From: Leishmania mexicana MHOM/GT/2001/U1103
Lineage: Eukaryota; Euglenozoa; Kinetoplastea; Trypanosomatida; Trypanosomatidae
Assembly (NCBI RefSeq): GCF_000234665.1
Contig: NC_018335.1
Span: forward strand, 620,001 to 684,000
Reading direction: 5' to 3'
Length of the DNA: 64,000 nt
The notes beneath the pieces were generated by a model. The model had not been told where the DNA came from. It worked only from the letters and a program-made list of their open reading frames with translations, and searched no databases. The number at the start of each line of letters is the position of its first letter. Position 1 is the stretch's first letter. The translations under genes were made by a program, and so were the position numbers. Shown in pieces: positions 11,603-20,682 of the stretch.

Positions 11603-12355
11603 TTACCGCTTGCACGCCATCTTGGAGAAGAAGTCAGACAGCTTCATCTGCATTTTGGCAGGCTGCGTCGCCACAGAAGAGGGTGGAGTTTCGACAGTCG
11701 CCTCCTCGCGAGCCGAAGCAGACAACGTCGGGGAAAGACGCGCTGGCGGGGAGGCAAACGGTGAACCACACCGATGCTCCGGTGAAGTCGAGACGACCGC
11801 CCGCGAGGACCTCTCGTGGGGTGTCATCAGCACGGTTTCCAACGACATAGTCGAAGGCAGCTCTTTCTGCGGCGATAGGGAAGAGAGGGAGCCCGCTGCA
11901 GAGACAATTTTCGGCTGCGTGCTGCTGCCATCGGTGCGGCCATCGCAGAGCGGGGCTAACGATGTCCTCTGCGCCACAGGCGTTCGCGAAACGGCTGTCC
12001 CAAAGGCGTCATCTGATGAACGCTTGAGTCCGACAGCGCTGCCGTCGCGGACGAGAGCGACCTTCGTCTTGCCAAACAGCAGCGCCTCCATCTTTTCCAT
12101 GCCATCGCCGCCCCTCAGGGGCAGGTTCACTGGCGCGCCGGCAGAAGCAGGTGAGCGCTCACGGTGTCGGGCCGCCGCTGCCGTCGACGGCGTGCTCGCG
12201 GCAGTTCTGCTCGATGACGCAGCTGTGCAAAGCGGCGTGGACTCGCGCACCTCCAGTTTGCTGTCCATGATGACATGCACACCCCGCTGCGCCGGCTGTG
12301 GAGGGGCATTCGCGGTCACCACAAAGACCTCATCGTCGTCAAGCAAGAGCGCCAT
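11603..12355 (-). CDS. Small disordered protein with C-terminal PCNA-binding (PIP) motif, 250 aa
   Basis: The last 15 residues contain QMKLSDFF at residues 236-243, which fits the PIP-box pattern Q-x-x-[LIM]-x-x-F-F exactly. It is followed by a basic tail (SKMACKR), as in C-terminal PIP boxes of FEN1 or the Pol32/POLD3 polymerase-delta subunit. The rest is mostly Ser/Thr/Pro/Ala-rich and probably disordered, with a short acidic hydrophobic N-terminus (MALLLDDDEVFVV). A role at the replication fork or in DNA repair through PCNA is inferred. The family is not recognised. The frame stays open 102 codons further upstream, but a strong pyrimidine tract and AG at about 12532 place the mRNA start downstream of those codons. 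The first ATG after that site is at 12355. Confidence 0.75.
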   Translation of the reverse strand: MALLLDDDEVFVVTANAPPQPAQRGVHVIMDSKLEVRESTPLCTAASSSRTAASTPSTAAAARHRERSPASAGAPVNLPLRGGDGMEKMEALLFGKTKVALVRDGSAVGLKRSSDDAFGTAVSRTPVAQRTSLAPLCDGRTDGSSTQPKIVSAAGSLSSLSPQKELPSTMSLETVLMTPHERSSRAVVSTSPEHRCGSPFASPPARLSPTLSASAREEATVETPPSSVATQPAKMQMKLSDFFSKMACKR

Positions 12356-12531
12356 GACCGGTGGGAAGTCGGAGGGAAAGAAAAGACCGCTGGCGATGTG
12401 TGCAGTGACGAAAAGGTCAAAGCAATCTGTGGCACGCAGGTCGCAGCTTAACAAGAGCAGATCTGCCCAAGTCTGTTGGCACAAGCAGTGAAAGTGAAGA
12501 AAATAGAGACAATCGGTGAGCTGCAGCGTCG

Positions 12532-12600
12532 CTGGAAATCGAGCATTGAGTAGGGGACAGTCAGCGATGAGGGGGGAGGAGGTCGGATAGAAAGAGGGCG
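12532..12600 (-). promoter_or_regulatory. Candidate trans-splice acceptor for the PIP-box gene
   Basis: A long C/T-rich tract on the minus strand (about 12600 to 12536) ends in TTTCCAG with the AG at 12533-12532. No ATG lies between it and 12355, so it supports that start and a 5' UTR of about 176 nt. Confidence 0.5.
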
Positions 12601-12976
12601 GGAAGAAGCGGTCGTGTAGACGCGAAGGCTGATGTGAACAAAACGGGTAGCCTCGGCACATACACCCCGCCTATACGCCTCACAGGCACAGATGCAGGAC
12701 TACCGTTTTCTATTTAGGCATGGCGCAGGTCTCCCGGAGAGGACCATCTCACGCGACAGCATAGCCTACTTCAGCGTCGCTCGTCGGCAGCAACTCCGCG
12801 GAGCGCCGTCCTCCGTCTGTGAGTCTATCTGAGTGCTTTCTGATGGCCGGTGGCAATCCGAGAGTGATTGAGGGCAGGAGGAGACGATGCGAAACGAAAA
12901 AAGAGCGAAAAAGGGGGAAAAAAGAGCGGGAGCGGGTGACGCGCCTTTACAACGCTTTCCTGCGCGCAATCTTGTG

Positions 12977-12977
<1 letters not shown>

Positions 12978-13007
<30 letters not shown>
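12978..13007. repeat. (CA)n microsatellite
   Basis: This is a 30-nt uninterrupted CA run on the plus strand, which is the opposite orientation to the GT runs at 4494 and 28471. Confidence 0.95.
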
Positions 13008-13008
<1 letters not shown>

Positions 13009-13371
13009 CTAAGTGGGAAAAAAGGCCGCCATGCGATCAACGCTGTTGAGAGTCGGCCAGGTCTCTCTTGCCATGCCATAGTGCGTGAAGAAGATCTAAG
13101 TGAAAAACGGAGAGGGCAGCACACACATAAAGAGAGAAGTCAGGAGAGACAGCGTCGTCCCATCAAGTCTAAACCGCCACGGTAAATGTACAGGAATGTG
13201 CGCGTACGCCCAGGCGTGTGTCTAGTAGCAGAGGCACCAAGCACATCACCATTCGGAAGAGCCTCATAGGACCGCTCGCTCGCTCTCTCTCTTATCTCCC
13301 ACCACCCCTCCATTCGAGCGCTCGAGTAGAGCGAGGGAGAAAACAAGAAAGGGATGGCGTCACGATGATTG

Positions 13372-14040
13372 TTATGGCGCCCCAGGTGAGGCACCTGCCG
13401 GGGCAAATCCTGTGAACTCTGGTGGGGTGCTAAACAAGAAGCTCTCTTTGTTGGCTTTGCGCACATCGGAGTCAATGGCACAGGTGGAGGCATCGCCGAT
13501 CCCATCACTGCCCGCAGCTGCCGCGGCGCCACCTCCTTTCAAGCCCTGCGCTTGCTGCGACGATGGCGTTGACTGTAATGCGGTCGAGAGCGCCTGACGG
13601 TTGGAGTCGATGGCGTGCTGTTGGGCGAGCAGCCTGCTTGTCTCCACGAGAGATGCAGTCCACTTTGCATCTATGCCGGGGGACGTCAACCCCTCGACAG
13701 TCGCTGCAGCGACAGCTGTCCCGAGATTGCCCTTGCGGTCCGCACCGCGCTTGAACTCGAATCCAGTCGTCAGCCGCAGCGGGTCCACCGTCACGGTGTA
13801 CTGCTTCTTCGCGTTCGTGTTGAGCTTCGCCACCACGCGGTGGATCTCTGCCTTGTAGAGGGCCAGGAACTCATCCGACCTGTCCGGCTGCAGTGCCAGC
13901 TCCGACAGCTCCGCCGCCACGAAGTACTTGGTTTGTAATGCGTGGTTGATGCGGCTGAGATGGTGGCGCAGTTGGGCCGCCTCGCGCGGAAAGACGCGAA
14001 TCTCCTTGAAGGGATCGACATCGCTTCGATAGCTTGACAT
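13372..14040 (-). CDS. Protein of unknown function, 222 aa
   Basis: The family is not recognised. The first 90 residues look folded and helical: they start with a short charged segment (SDVDPFKEIRVFPREAAQL) and continue with regularly spaced Leu/Ala and a LYKAEIHRVVAKLN helix. The middle has alternating hydrophobic residues (YTVTVDPLRL). The C-terminal third is low-complexity with Gly/Ala and Ser/Gln runs and ends in Pro/Ala/Gly. There is no signal peptide or membrane helix. The frame is open 35 codons further upstream, but that part looks non-coding. The ATG at 14040 is used because a pyrimidine tract with AG at 14115-14114 leaves a 5' UTR of about 74 nt with no earlier ATG. Confidence 0.78.
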   Translation of the reverse strand: MSSYRSDVDPFKEIRVFPREAAQLRHHLSRINHALQTKYFVAAELSELALQPDRSDEFLALYKAEIHRVVAKLNTNAKKQYTVTVDPLRLTTGFEFKRGADRKGNLGTAVAAATVEGLTSPGIDAKWTASLVETSRLLAQQHAIDSNRQALSTALQSTPSSQQAQGLKGGGAAAAAGSDGIGDASTCAIDSDVRKANKESFLFSTPPEFTGFAPAGASPGAP

Positions 14041-16012
14041 AACTGTGTGTTGCGCCCCCCGACGGATGTCACACAAATAAGTGAGACAAAGATTGCCCGC
14101 GGCTGGCTCGCACCTACAGAGAATGGTGAAAGCGCGTGAGAACAAACGAAGATCGAAGTCACCTCAACGCTATCGTGAAGGGGGGAGGGTCCTCTTCCCC
14201 GTTGAGATGGACGGCAGGAGCACACGTGCTCGGGAAGGAAAGACAAGCGATACGGAGGAGATGTGAGTACAAAGAAGAGTACTACCTGGTTCCCGTGTCG
14301 TGCAGCACCACATCTGAACGGGGACACCTGGCGCCAGTCAACGATCGGATCGAGATACATATGAACCCTGGAGGACAGACAGGGAGGGAGTCACGAGCGC
14401 TTGCTCATGCACACGCAGACGCAATCACTGCGCTGTTGTGCAGCTGCAGAAGCGTCTGGTCCACAAGAGATGTTGCTGAACCAGGGGATCAAATGGTGTG
14501 CACGCGCCGCATACATCCTTTCGTACCTCTATATATCTATATAGAACTATAGATGTGTGTGCGTGTGTGTGTGTGTGTGTGCCTTCGGATGCTGTCAATG
14601 GAAGCCTCTGTGTCCCTCTCAACAAGTGAGAAGTACCAGCATGATGAAACGGGCATCGAAAAAGCATCCTCGGCTGCGGGTGCTCGCCTTCTTCTAAACA
14701 CACCGCCAAACATACAAAGGCCGGCCTCAAAAAGAGAGTCCAGGCTAAAACACCACAACGTGGGCCTCAGGCATCATCAGCGATGGACAGACATACTCAT
14801 ATACACACACATACACGGGAGAAAATAGCAAAACGGGTCACTCCGCTTTTTCTCCCCGTCAAGCGAAGTGGCAGCCCCCCCCCTCACTCTTCTCCTTCCC
14901 CCCCTCCCCCCCCCCAAGCGGCAGAGAGGGGCGAACGGAATAAAATCAGCAGTGTGCAAGAAGCAAACTCATAGAAAAGGAGAGAGGGAGAGCTAAGTAA
15001 GCGGCAGCTTCGGTTGCTTGATGCGCGCAATTCACGGCTTCTACGCACATGCGCGTATGTGTTGTGTGTCTCAGCGTCGCCCTCTGCCTCTGCTGGTGAG
15101 TGTTTGTAGGCGCAAGAGCATCGCACCTACCAGTGTCAGTAATTGCATCAAATGCTGCACAGCCCTTGACAGAGTCGCCACTCTCAGTATGCTTTCTCTC
15201 TCCCAAGTGTCGGATACACAACAAGTCTTTTCCACGAACTCTACCGGAACTGTTATCCACGGATCTCCCTCGTCATCATGACAGCAATTAAGCCACATGA
15301 CCTCGATGCCGTCCTTCTCGGAAATGAAAGAACAAGAATGGAAAAGATAGTCGGAGGTAGCCAAGTGGAGGCAGCACGACAGAACGCACAGGAGCGCTGC
15401 GTGATTGAGAGACACACACACACAAGCACACATACATACATACACAACCACACGTAGTTAGGAGACGGTAGATGGGGACAAGGCGTGCAGAAGACACAGA
15501 GAGAGAGAGCAGCAACAACAACGGGCAAGAAAAACAAACGGCAGCTGGGGTTCAGGTGCGTGTTGGTCGACGAGCGAAGGGAAAGAAAGCAGCTTCTACA
15601 CGGGCAAAGCTGGCAAGGAGCGTAACAAACCAGAGGTAAGTGCGGATGTGTGTGTGTGTGTGTGTCTCTGCGTCTGAGCGCCCACGTGTAGGAGTGTCGG
15701 TGCTTGGAGACGGGTAGGGCGAAGGGTACGCGTTGGCGAAGGACAGGTGGTACATGAAAACGAGCGCACGCGCCATGAAGTGCTCCTGGACCGGTAGCAC
15801 CGTCTGGTGCTTGTCGGACGCATACATCGGTGAACACTGCATTCGCCTTCAGCGTCAGAGAGCGGACCGGGGTATGGATGTGTCACGAAGAGAATACCCA
15901 AAGTTGCACCCGACACGCGTGCTGCACCGAGTGGCTATACGCCTCCTCCTCTGCCGCTCCACGTTCTCGTCGCCTCGTCCTCCCTCGTGCTCAGCGACGA
16001 TCCGTGAGAACG
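14041..16012. other. Spacer, about 2 kb
   Basis: No coding frame was found. It contains an AT-rich patch at 14528-14552 followed by a GT run at 14553-14581. A plus-strand C-rich pyrimidine block lies at 14874-14915, the opposite polarity to most spacers here. A CA/TA stretch lies near 15413-15452. Most of it should be the 3' UTR of the B55-type gene ending at 16013. Confidence 0.6.
14114..14142 (-). promoter_or_regulatory. Candidate trans-splice acceptor for the 222-aa gene
   Basis: The minus strand shows a C/T-rich stretch (CTTTCACCATTCTCTGTAG) whose AG is at 14115-14114, and no ATG occurs between it and the start at 14040. Confidence 0.45.
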
Positions 16013-18775
16013 TCACAGGGGGTCGCTCTTGCGCTCAAAGACGTACACAAGGCGGCCGTTCTTGTACGTGTAGCAGAACCGCTCACCCCCTGGGGCGATG
16101 GCCACTGTAAGTACCTTGTTCGTGAACGGCTCCGGTATCGCCTCCTCTGGTATCCCCATCCCGCAGTCGTCGTCCTCGACTGTTTGCGACGACGGCCGGG
16201 AACGGTGCGGCACCGAAAGCGTCTGTGACCAGGCGTCGGCGAGCGACTTCTCCAGCTCCTGCACCTCCACCACCCCGCCGGCGACGGCGTCATCAGGCTC
16301 AATGGACGGGTCGGCGCGGTAGTGGACAAGAGAGTTCGCCAGAGTCAGCGACGAGTGCAGCGGCTGCCACACGGCGACAGCGCTGTCGTAGAGGCCTGTC
16401 ACCACCGTGCCAGAGATGTCATCCACGGCGACGGGGAAGCGATCAAAGATGGAGTCGTTCTCGTACAGTGAATCAAGGTACTTGGAGACGTAGTTCATCA
16501 CGGGCATCATGGCGCACGGCTGATCCGGCTTCCGCAAGTCCCAGAGCTTCAAGCTGAGGTAGTCGCGCGTGACAACGTGGTCGGGGCCCAAAAAAGAGGC
16601 GCCTGAGATGCTGCAGAGGATCTCGTCGTACGCCTGGCAGCTAAATGGGTTTTGCTGCGTCGTAAGCTGCGAGGAGATGGCGTACTTGCGGCCCTCGCGC
16701 GATGGCGGGTCGCGCAGGTCGCCAATGTTGAGAATGCCGGAGCTCCGGGTCAGCAAGAACAGCGAACTGTGTGTCGGGTGAAAGGATGACGCAGTGACGA
16801 GTTCCTCCACCTCGTCCAGGGCCCCCGACGGCGGCCGGAGGTCCGCGATGCACGTTGCCTTCGTTGTGTCCGTCGCCTCGAAACTCCACCAGAAAACCTG
16901 CAGGTCCTCGACGCTCATGAACGTCTCCTCGTCCGCGGAAACACTCAGGCCTTGTATGCTATTGGTCACCGGACCAAACTCCTTGATGGGCAGGATGGCC
17001 GGCTGCGGTGGCAGGCGCGCAAAGTAGCGCGACCCCGCAAAGGTCTTGCCGATTACCTCCTCCATCCCCGAAAAGGCGTTAAATGGACTGAACCCCTCAC
17101 GGCGCACGTGAAACAGCTTGATCACCCGCTCGTTCGCGGTGAGGTAGCTGATCATGCTCGGCGAGCACCGCTGCCGCACAAAGCTTAGACACTTCACGTA
17201 CGGCTCCACTGCGACGGAGGTGAGGGCGTTGATCGACTTCACGAACGCCTTGTGCGAATGCCGCCGCAGCACCTCGCGGCCACGCATGTCATGGGTAATG
17301 TTCTCCGTCGCTGCCGAGTCTAGGCTGCCGCAGTTGTTCGGCGTTGCGCTGGTACCGGTGCCGTCGTCACTGCTGTATCGCAGCGAGCCCCGCGTCTTGC
17401 CACAGCCGTACATTTGTCCAGCCGGCAGGGAGCGGACTTCTTGTTGCTGCTGTTGCTGAATGAGCGACTTGCTGCGGCGAATGGAGGAGTTGTAGGTGTC
17501 CGCCGTGCTCACCTCAAAATATTCAATGTGGCCGCTGTAGTCGCCTAAGCACAGGCCCAGAACTGGGGCTCCGCTCATAGGGTCCAACAGTGTCGCCATC
17601 GCCACCACACTCACAGACTGTAGCGCGCTGTCATCCCCATCGGGGGGCAGCGGCGCACGGAAGGATTCAGACAGCATGTCGCTCGACTCTTCCAGAAAGT
17701 CAGCATTGGCGAAGGAGGCGTTGAAGGCTGCTTCGTCGAAGCAAGGGCTCGGGCTGTTGCTGCTACCTCCGTAGCCGCTCGATACGTTACCCATCAGGGG
17801 GGCCGCCGCGGCACTGGCAACAGCGGAGGAGTGACTAGTAGATGAGCGAGGATCCGACGCGGAGATCCCGGCGGCGGTGGCAGCAGTGATGTTGTCTCCT
17901 TCCCCGCAAACGGCAGCCAAGGACGTCCCTGCCATGACCTCCGTACTTGTGGCGGCGTTATGGCTGCCAAAGCGTGGCTGTGGAGACGGCTCCTTCGGAT
18001 CCACCGGTAACGCCATCGATTCGCTGTATGCCTGGCTCTCTGTCACGGTCGCGCCTTCAGCCACTTCGGCCTCATCTCCTGCGTTCGGATACTCTAGCGG
18101 GTAGTGCAGCTTTTGATAAAACTGAAAGGTCGTCGTCGCACGGTGCACCGTGCCGTATAACCGCTGCTCGACGTTGTGAATGTGCTCGCGCACGCTCTGT
18201 GGGGCCCTACCTCCGCCGTGGACGCCGGCACGGTGCCCCGACTTCCCTGCCCCCCTAACAGCGCCGCCAGCGCGTATGAATCGAAGCGCGGAGCGACTCC
18301 CAGTCGACGCGGCCATCATCACGAGATTCTGTTTCGTCTTTCCAGGGGTGCGCTTCGGCGACGGTATCGCCGGTTCGTTGTAACCGCCGCGCTCGGGCAC
18401 CTCGCTCTCCGCCCGCGAGCTGCGGGCTGAGCGGTCCTCGTTCGGTTCGTAAACTGACCCGCGGTCCGGCACTTCGCTGCCAGCGCGTGAGCTACGATAC
18501 GAGGCGTAGGGGTCGCGACGCGTAGCACTACTGGTGCGGGCCGTCATCGACTCCCGCTGCGGAACCTCGCTGCCAGCACGAGAGCTTCGGCAGGCGGCCA
18601 TTTGCGCGTCCTGCAAAGAACCGCTGTAAGAGGCCGCTGGCCCCTGCTCCGAGCGCGCCTCGCTAGAGGCGCGAGAACTACGCAGTGATCGGAGCTGTGC
18701 CTGCTCCCCGGTGGGCATCTCCGGCGATGGGGAGAGCTTCGGATGCATCTTCTCCACCGCTTTCCGTGGCTCCAT
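16013..18775 (-). CDS. PP2A regulatory subunit B, B55/PR55 type, 920 aa
   Basis: This is a WD-repeat B subunit that would direct protein phosphatase 2A to its substrates. The C-terminal half carries family hallmarks: MSVEDLQVFWWSFE (compare the SADDLRINLWHLE region of animal B55), a conserved ASSFHPTHSSLF segment, VTRDYLSLKLWDLRKPDQP, and SLYENDSIFDRFPV. These identify the family with high confidence. Animal and yeast B55 proteins are about 450-530 aa. The extra length is an N-terminal extension of some 370 residues that looks disordered. It has four copies of RSSRA(S/G/E)SE at about residues 32-39, 63-70, 95-101 and 118-125, which may be phosphorylation or docking sites. A six-Gln run lies inside the propeller region. 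The ATG at 18775 has a splice-acceptor-like site about 40 nt upstream. Confidence 0.93.
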   Translation of the reverse strand: MEPRKAVEKMHPKLSPSPEMPTGEQAQLRSLRSSRASSEARSEQGPAASYSGSLQDAQMAACRSSRAGSEVPQRESMTARTSSATRRDPYASYRSSRAGSEVPDRGSVYEPNEDRSARSSRAESEVPERGGYNEPAIPSPKRTPGKTKQNLVMMAASTGSRSALRFIRAGGAVRGAGKSGHRAGVHGGGRAPQSVREHIHNVEQRLYGTVHRATTTFQFYQKLHYPLEYPNAGDEAEVAEGATVTESQAYSESMALPVDPKEPSPQPRFGSHNAATSTEVMAGTSLAAVCGEGDNITAATAAGISASDPRSSTSHSSAVASAAAAPLMGNVSSGYGGSSNSPSPCFDEAAFNASFANADFLEESSDMLSESFRAPLPPDGDDSALQSVSVVAMATLLDPMSGAPVLGLCLGDYSGHIEYFEVSTADTYNSSIRRSKSLIQQQQQQEVRSLPAGQMYGCGKTRGSLRYSSDDGTGTSATPNNCGSLDSAATENITHDMRGREVLRRHSHKAFVKSINALTSVAVEPYVKCLSFVRQRCSPSMISYLTANERVIKLFHVRREGFSPFNAFSGMEEVIGKTFAGSRYFARLPPQPAILPIKEFGPVTNSIQGLSVSADEETFMSVEDLQVFWWSFEATDTTKATCIADLRPPSGALDEVEELVTASSFHPTHSSLFLLTRSSGILNIGDLRDPPSREGRKYAISSQLTTQQNPFSCQAYDEILCSISGASFLGPDHVVTRDYLSLKLWDLRKPDQPCAMMPVMNYVSKYLDSLYENDSIFDRFPVAVDDISGTVVTGLYDSAVAVWQPLHSSLTLANSLVHYRADPSIEPDDAVAGGVVEVQELEKSLADAWSQTLSVPHRSRPSSQTVEDDDCGMGIPEEAIPEPFTNKVLTVAIAPGGERFCYTYKNGRLVYVFERKSDPL
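18440..18685 (-). repeat. Four-copy RSSRA-type repeat in the B55 N-terminus
   Basis: The encoded motif R-S-S-R-A-x-S-E recurs four times, spaced about 31, 31 and 24 residues apart. Three copies continue as VP followed by an acidic or polar residue and Arg. The DNA of the copies is similar but not identical, so this looks like old, diverged tandem duplication or selection on the motif. Confidence 0.8.
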
Positions 18776-20682
18776 TTTCGTAAGGACAAGACAAGCGAGC
18801 GCGGTGGGTTGGCGACTTCACGCCGACGGAGAAAGGGGCACAGCGTGCGTGGCTGCAAATGACTTCTGGCCCCAACAAACGCGACAGGCCTGAGAGGGTG
18901 CGGTGGGCGGGGGACGGGGTAGGGGTCAGGGAGGTGACGTGCAGGTAACCTCCAATACAAACACTGATGAGCTTGTGAAGAGAAACGCGTGAAAGATATG
19001 AAAAACAAAAAGCCAAGAAACACCACTGCGCTCACACACGCAACTATCCGCTGGAACGTTCCCCACACAAACGGACAGGCAGACGAGCAGAAATTGTCTG
19101 TGTTTGTGTCTGTGCAAGGGAGGATGCGTATGGGTCATACAGCAAGTGAGAGAACGAAGAGCTGAAAGGTGCAGAGGATCGGGGGGATGGCGTGGAGGGC
19201 AACAGATGATGAAGGGTGCCGTGTGCCTATGTTGTGCCTGTGGGGCTGGGGAGGGGAGGGTTATGGGATTCACGTGTGTCGGTAGGCGTGGGAGTGTCTC
19301 TAACAGCATGCGTTGATGAGTGCGTGTGCCACAAAGTGACCGATGATGATGATGGGGGGGGGGCGTGTGAGTCCGTCGATTTAACTGTTTATGTGTTCCA
19401 GAACTGGAGGCGGTAGTGCACGGAGGTGGTGGTGCGATCCCCATACAGGACCCGCACACAGCACAAAAAAGAAGGTGACGTCACCAGGAGGGCATGAAAG
19501 CGCATGTTGGTGGAATCGGACGAACGGTGAAAAAAATTGCAGGGTGAAGCGCAAGACGCAGCAAATAGAGGAAGACGAAAAAGGAGTACAGAAGAGCGGT
19601 GGTCTAGCCCAGCGGTTGTGCGCATCTCCGTGGCGGTCTACGGCGCGTGTTCTCCACCCATCCACACCCAGTGCGCGAGTCTGTGAAGGCACAACACATT
19701 CAATGCCGTTGAACAGGGGTTCCTTGTGCTGGATGAAAGAAGATCCGCATCAGCACTACCTCTTGTCGGACACGTCGATGAGATGACGTGCATCGCGAAG
19801 AGCACTGGGGGCAGCGACTCTGCACCAAAGAGCTGAGGAGATGGTGCTGTCCGCGGAAGAGGAGCGGCAACAAGGAAGCATCCGTCCTTCCCCATCGACA
19901 AAAAAAATATAAGTAGGGGCATGCCACAAGCCGGAGGTAGATCAGATCTCGCCACTCCCAGCAGAGGAAGGGAGACAGTTGACAGATACATATCCAAATG
20001 ACCCACACGCTGTACGTGAAACGTTTTCTATGGTGCTGAAGCACTTTTCAGTTGGCACTTTGTCGCCTGCTAGGACCAAGTTTCCACCTGGTGGTGACCA
20101 TTGTCGCAGTGCAGAGGGCCACAAACGAAGCCCCCACGATGTGGAGCGAAAGGTCATGGTGTGTGCGAAGAGGCGAAGAGAGGCAACGAGAGAGAGGCGA
20201 GGGAGTCACCAAAAGTGGCCCCTTCTCATTCCCTTTCCTCCTGATGAACGACAGTGCGCAGGAACAAGTTGATGCGCATGAACAGAAACGCGCGCTGGCT
20301 GCCGATGCCGTCAACTCTGATACACACACACGAAGAAAAAGAAGCAGAGGGAGAAGGAAGGAGAGAATGGCGGAGGGGCGTCGTGTAGTGCGCCGCGTGG
20401 GCCCCCGGCCGGAGGAATGGGCCTCTGTTTTCCTTCTCTCTCTGTCTCTGATGCTTCCCCAGCCATCTGCAACGTCTATGAGGGTACGTTGACACGCCCG
20501 CAGACACTCCATCTTCTATGGCGAACACGACGACGCGCGAATCCACGGAGGCACAGGCGGACGCTGCACACGGACCAGTTAGGAAGGCAAAACACTTCGT
20601 ACCGTCCGTTGCGGACGACCCTACCTCGCCCTCTGCTGCGTGCGCCGGTTTCACTGTCCCCCTTGCGAGGGTCAGCACTGCG
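18776..20682. other. Spacer, about 1.9 kb
   Basis: No gene is supported. The left end is the B55 gene's 5' flank, with a pyrimidine tract and AG at 18817-18816 on the minus strand. The rest should be the 3' UTR of the gene ending at 20683. Open frames on both strands around 20050-20700 lack coding character. Confidence 0.6.
18816..18838 (-). promoter_or_regulatory. Candidate trans-splice acceptor for the B55 gene
   Basis: On the minus strand CCCCTTTCTCCGTCGGCGTG precedes AAG, with the AG at 18817-18816, about 40 nt before the ATG at 18775. Confidence 0.4.

Larger units (their letters stand above)
12356..13371. other. Spacer with CA repeat
   Basis: No separate gene is seen. It holds the 5' UTR and flank of the PIP-box gene and the 3' UTR of the gene ending at 13372. 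It contains a CA repeat at 12978-13007. Confidence 0.6.

Noticed and set aside
11586..12491. Plus-strand open frame of 301 codons
   Set aside because: It lies antisense to the PIP-box gene; its openness follows from GC-rich codon use on the other strand.
19595..19640. tRNA-like fragment (GGTCTAGCCCAGCGGTTGTG)
   Set aside because: It recalls a tRNA D-arm, but no T-arm, anticodon stem or acceptor pairing could be found nearby.
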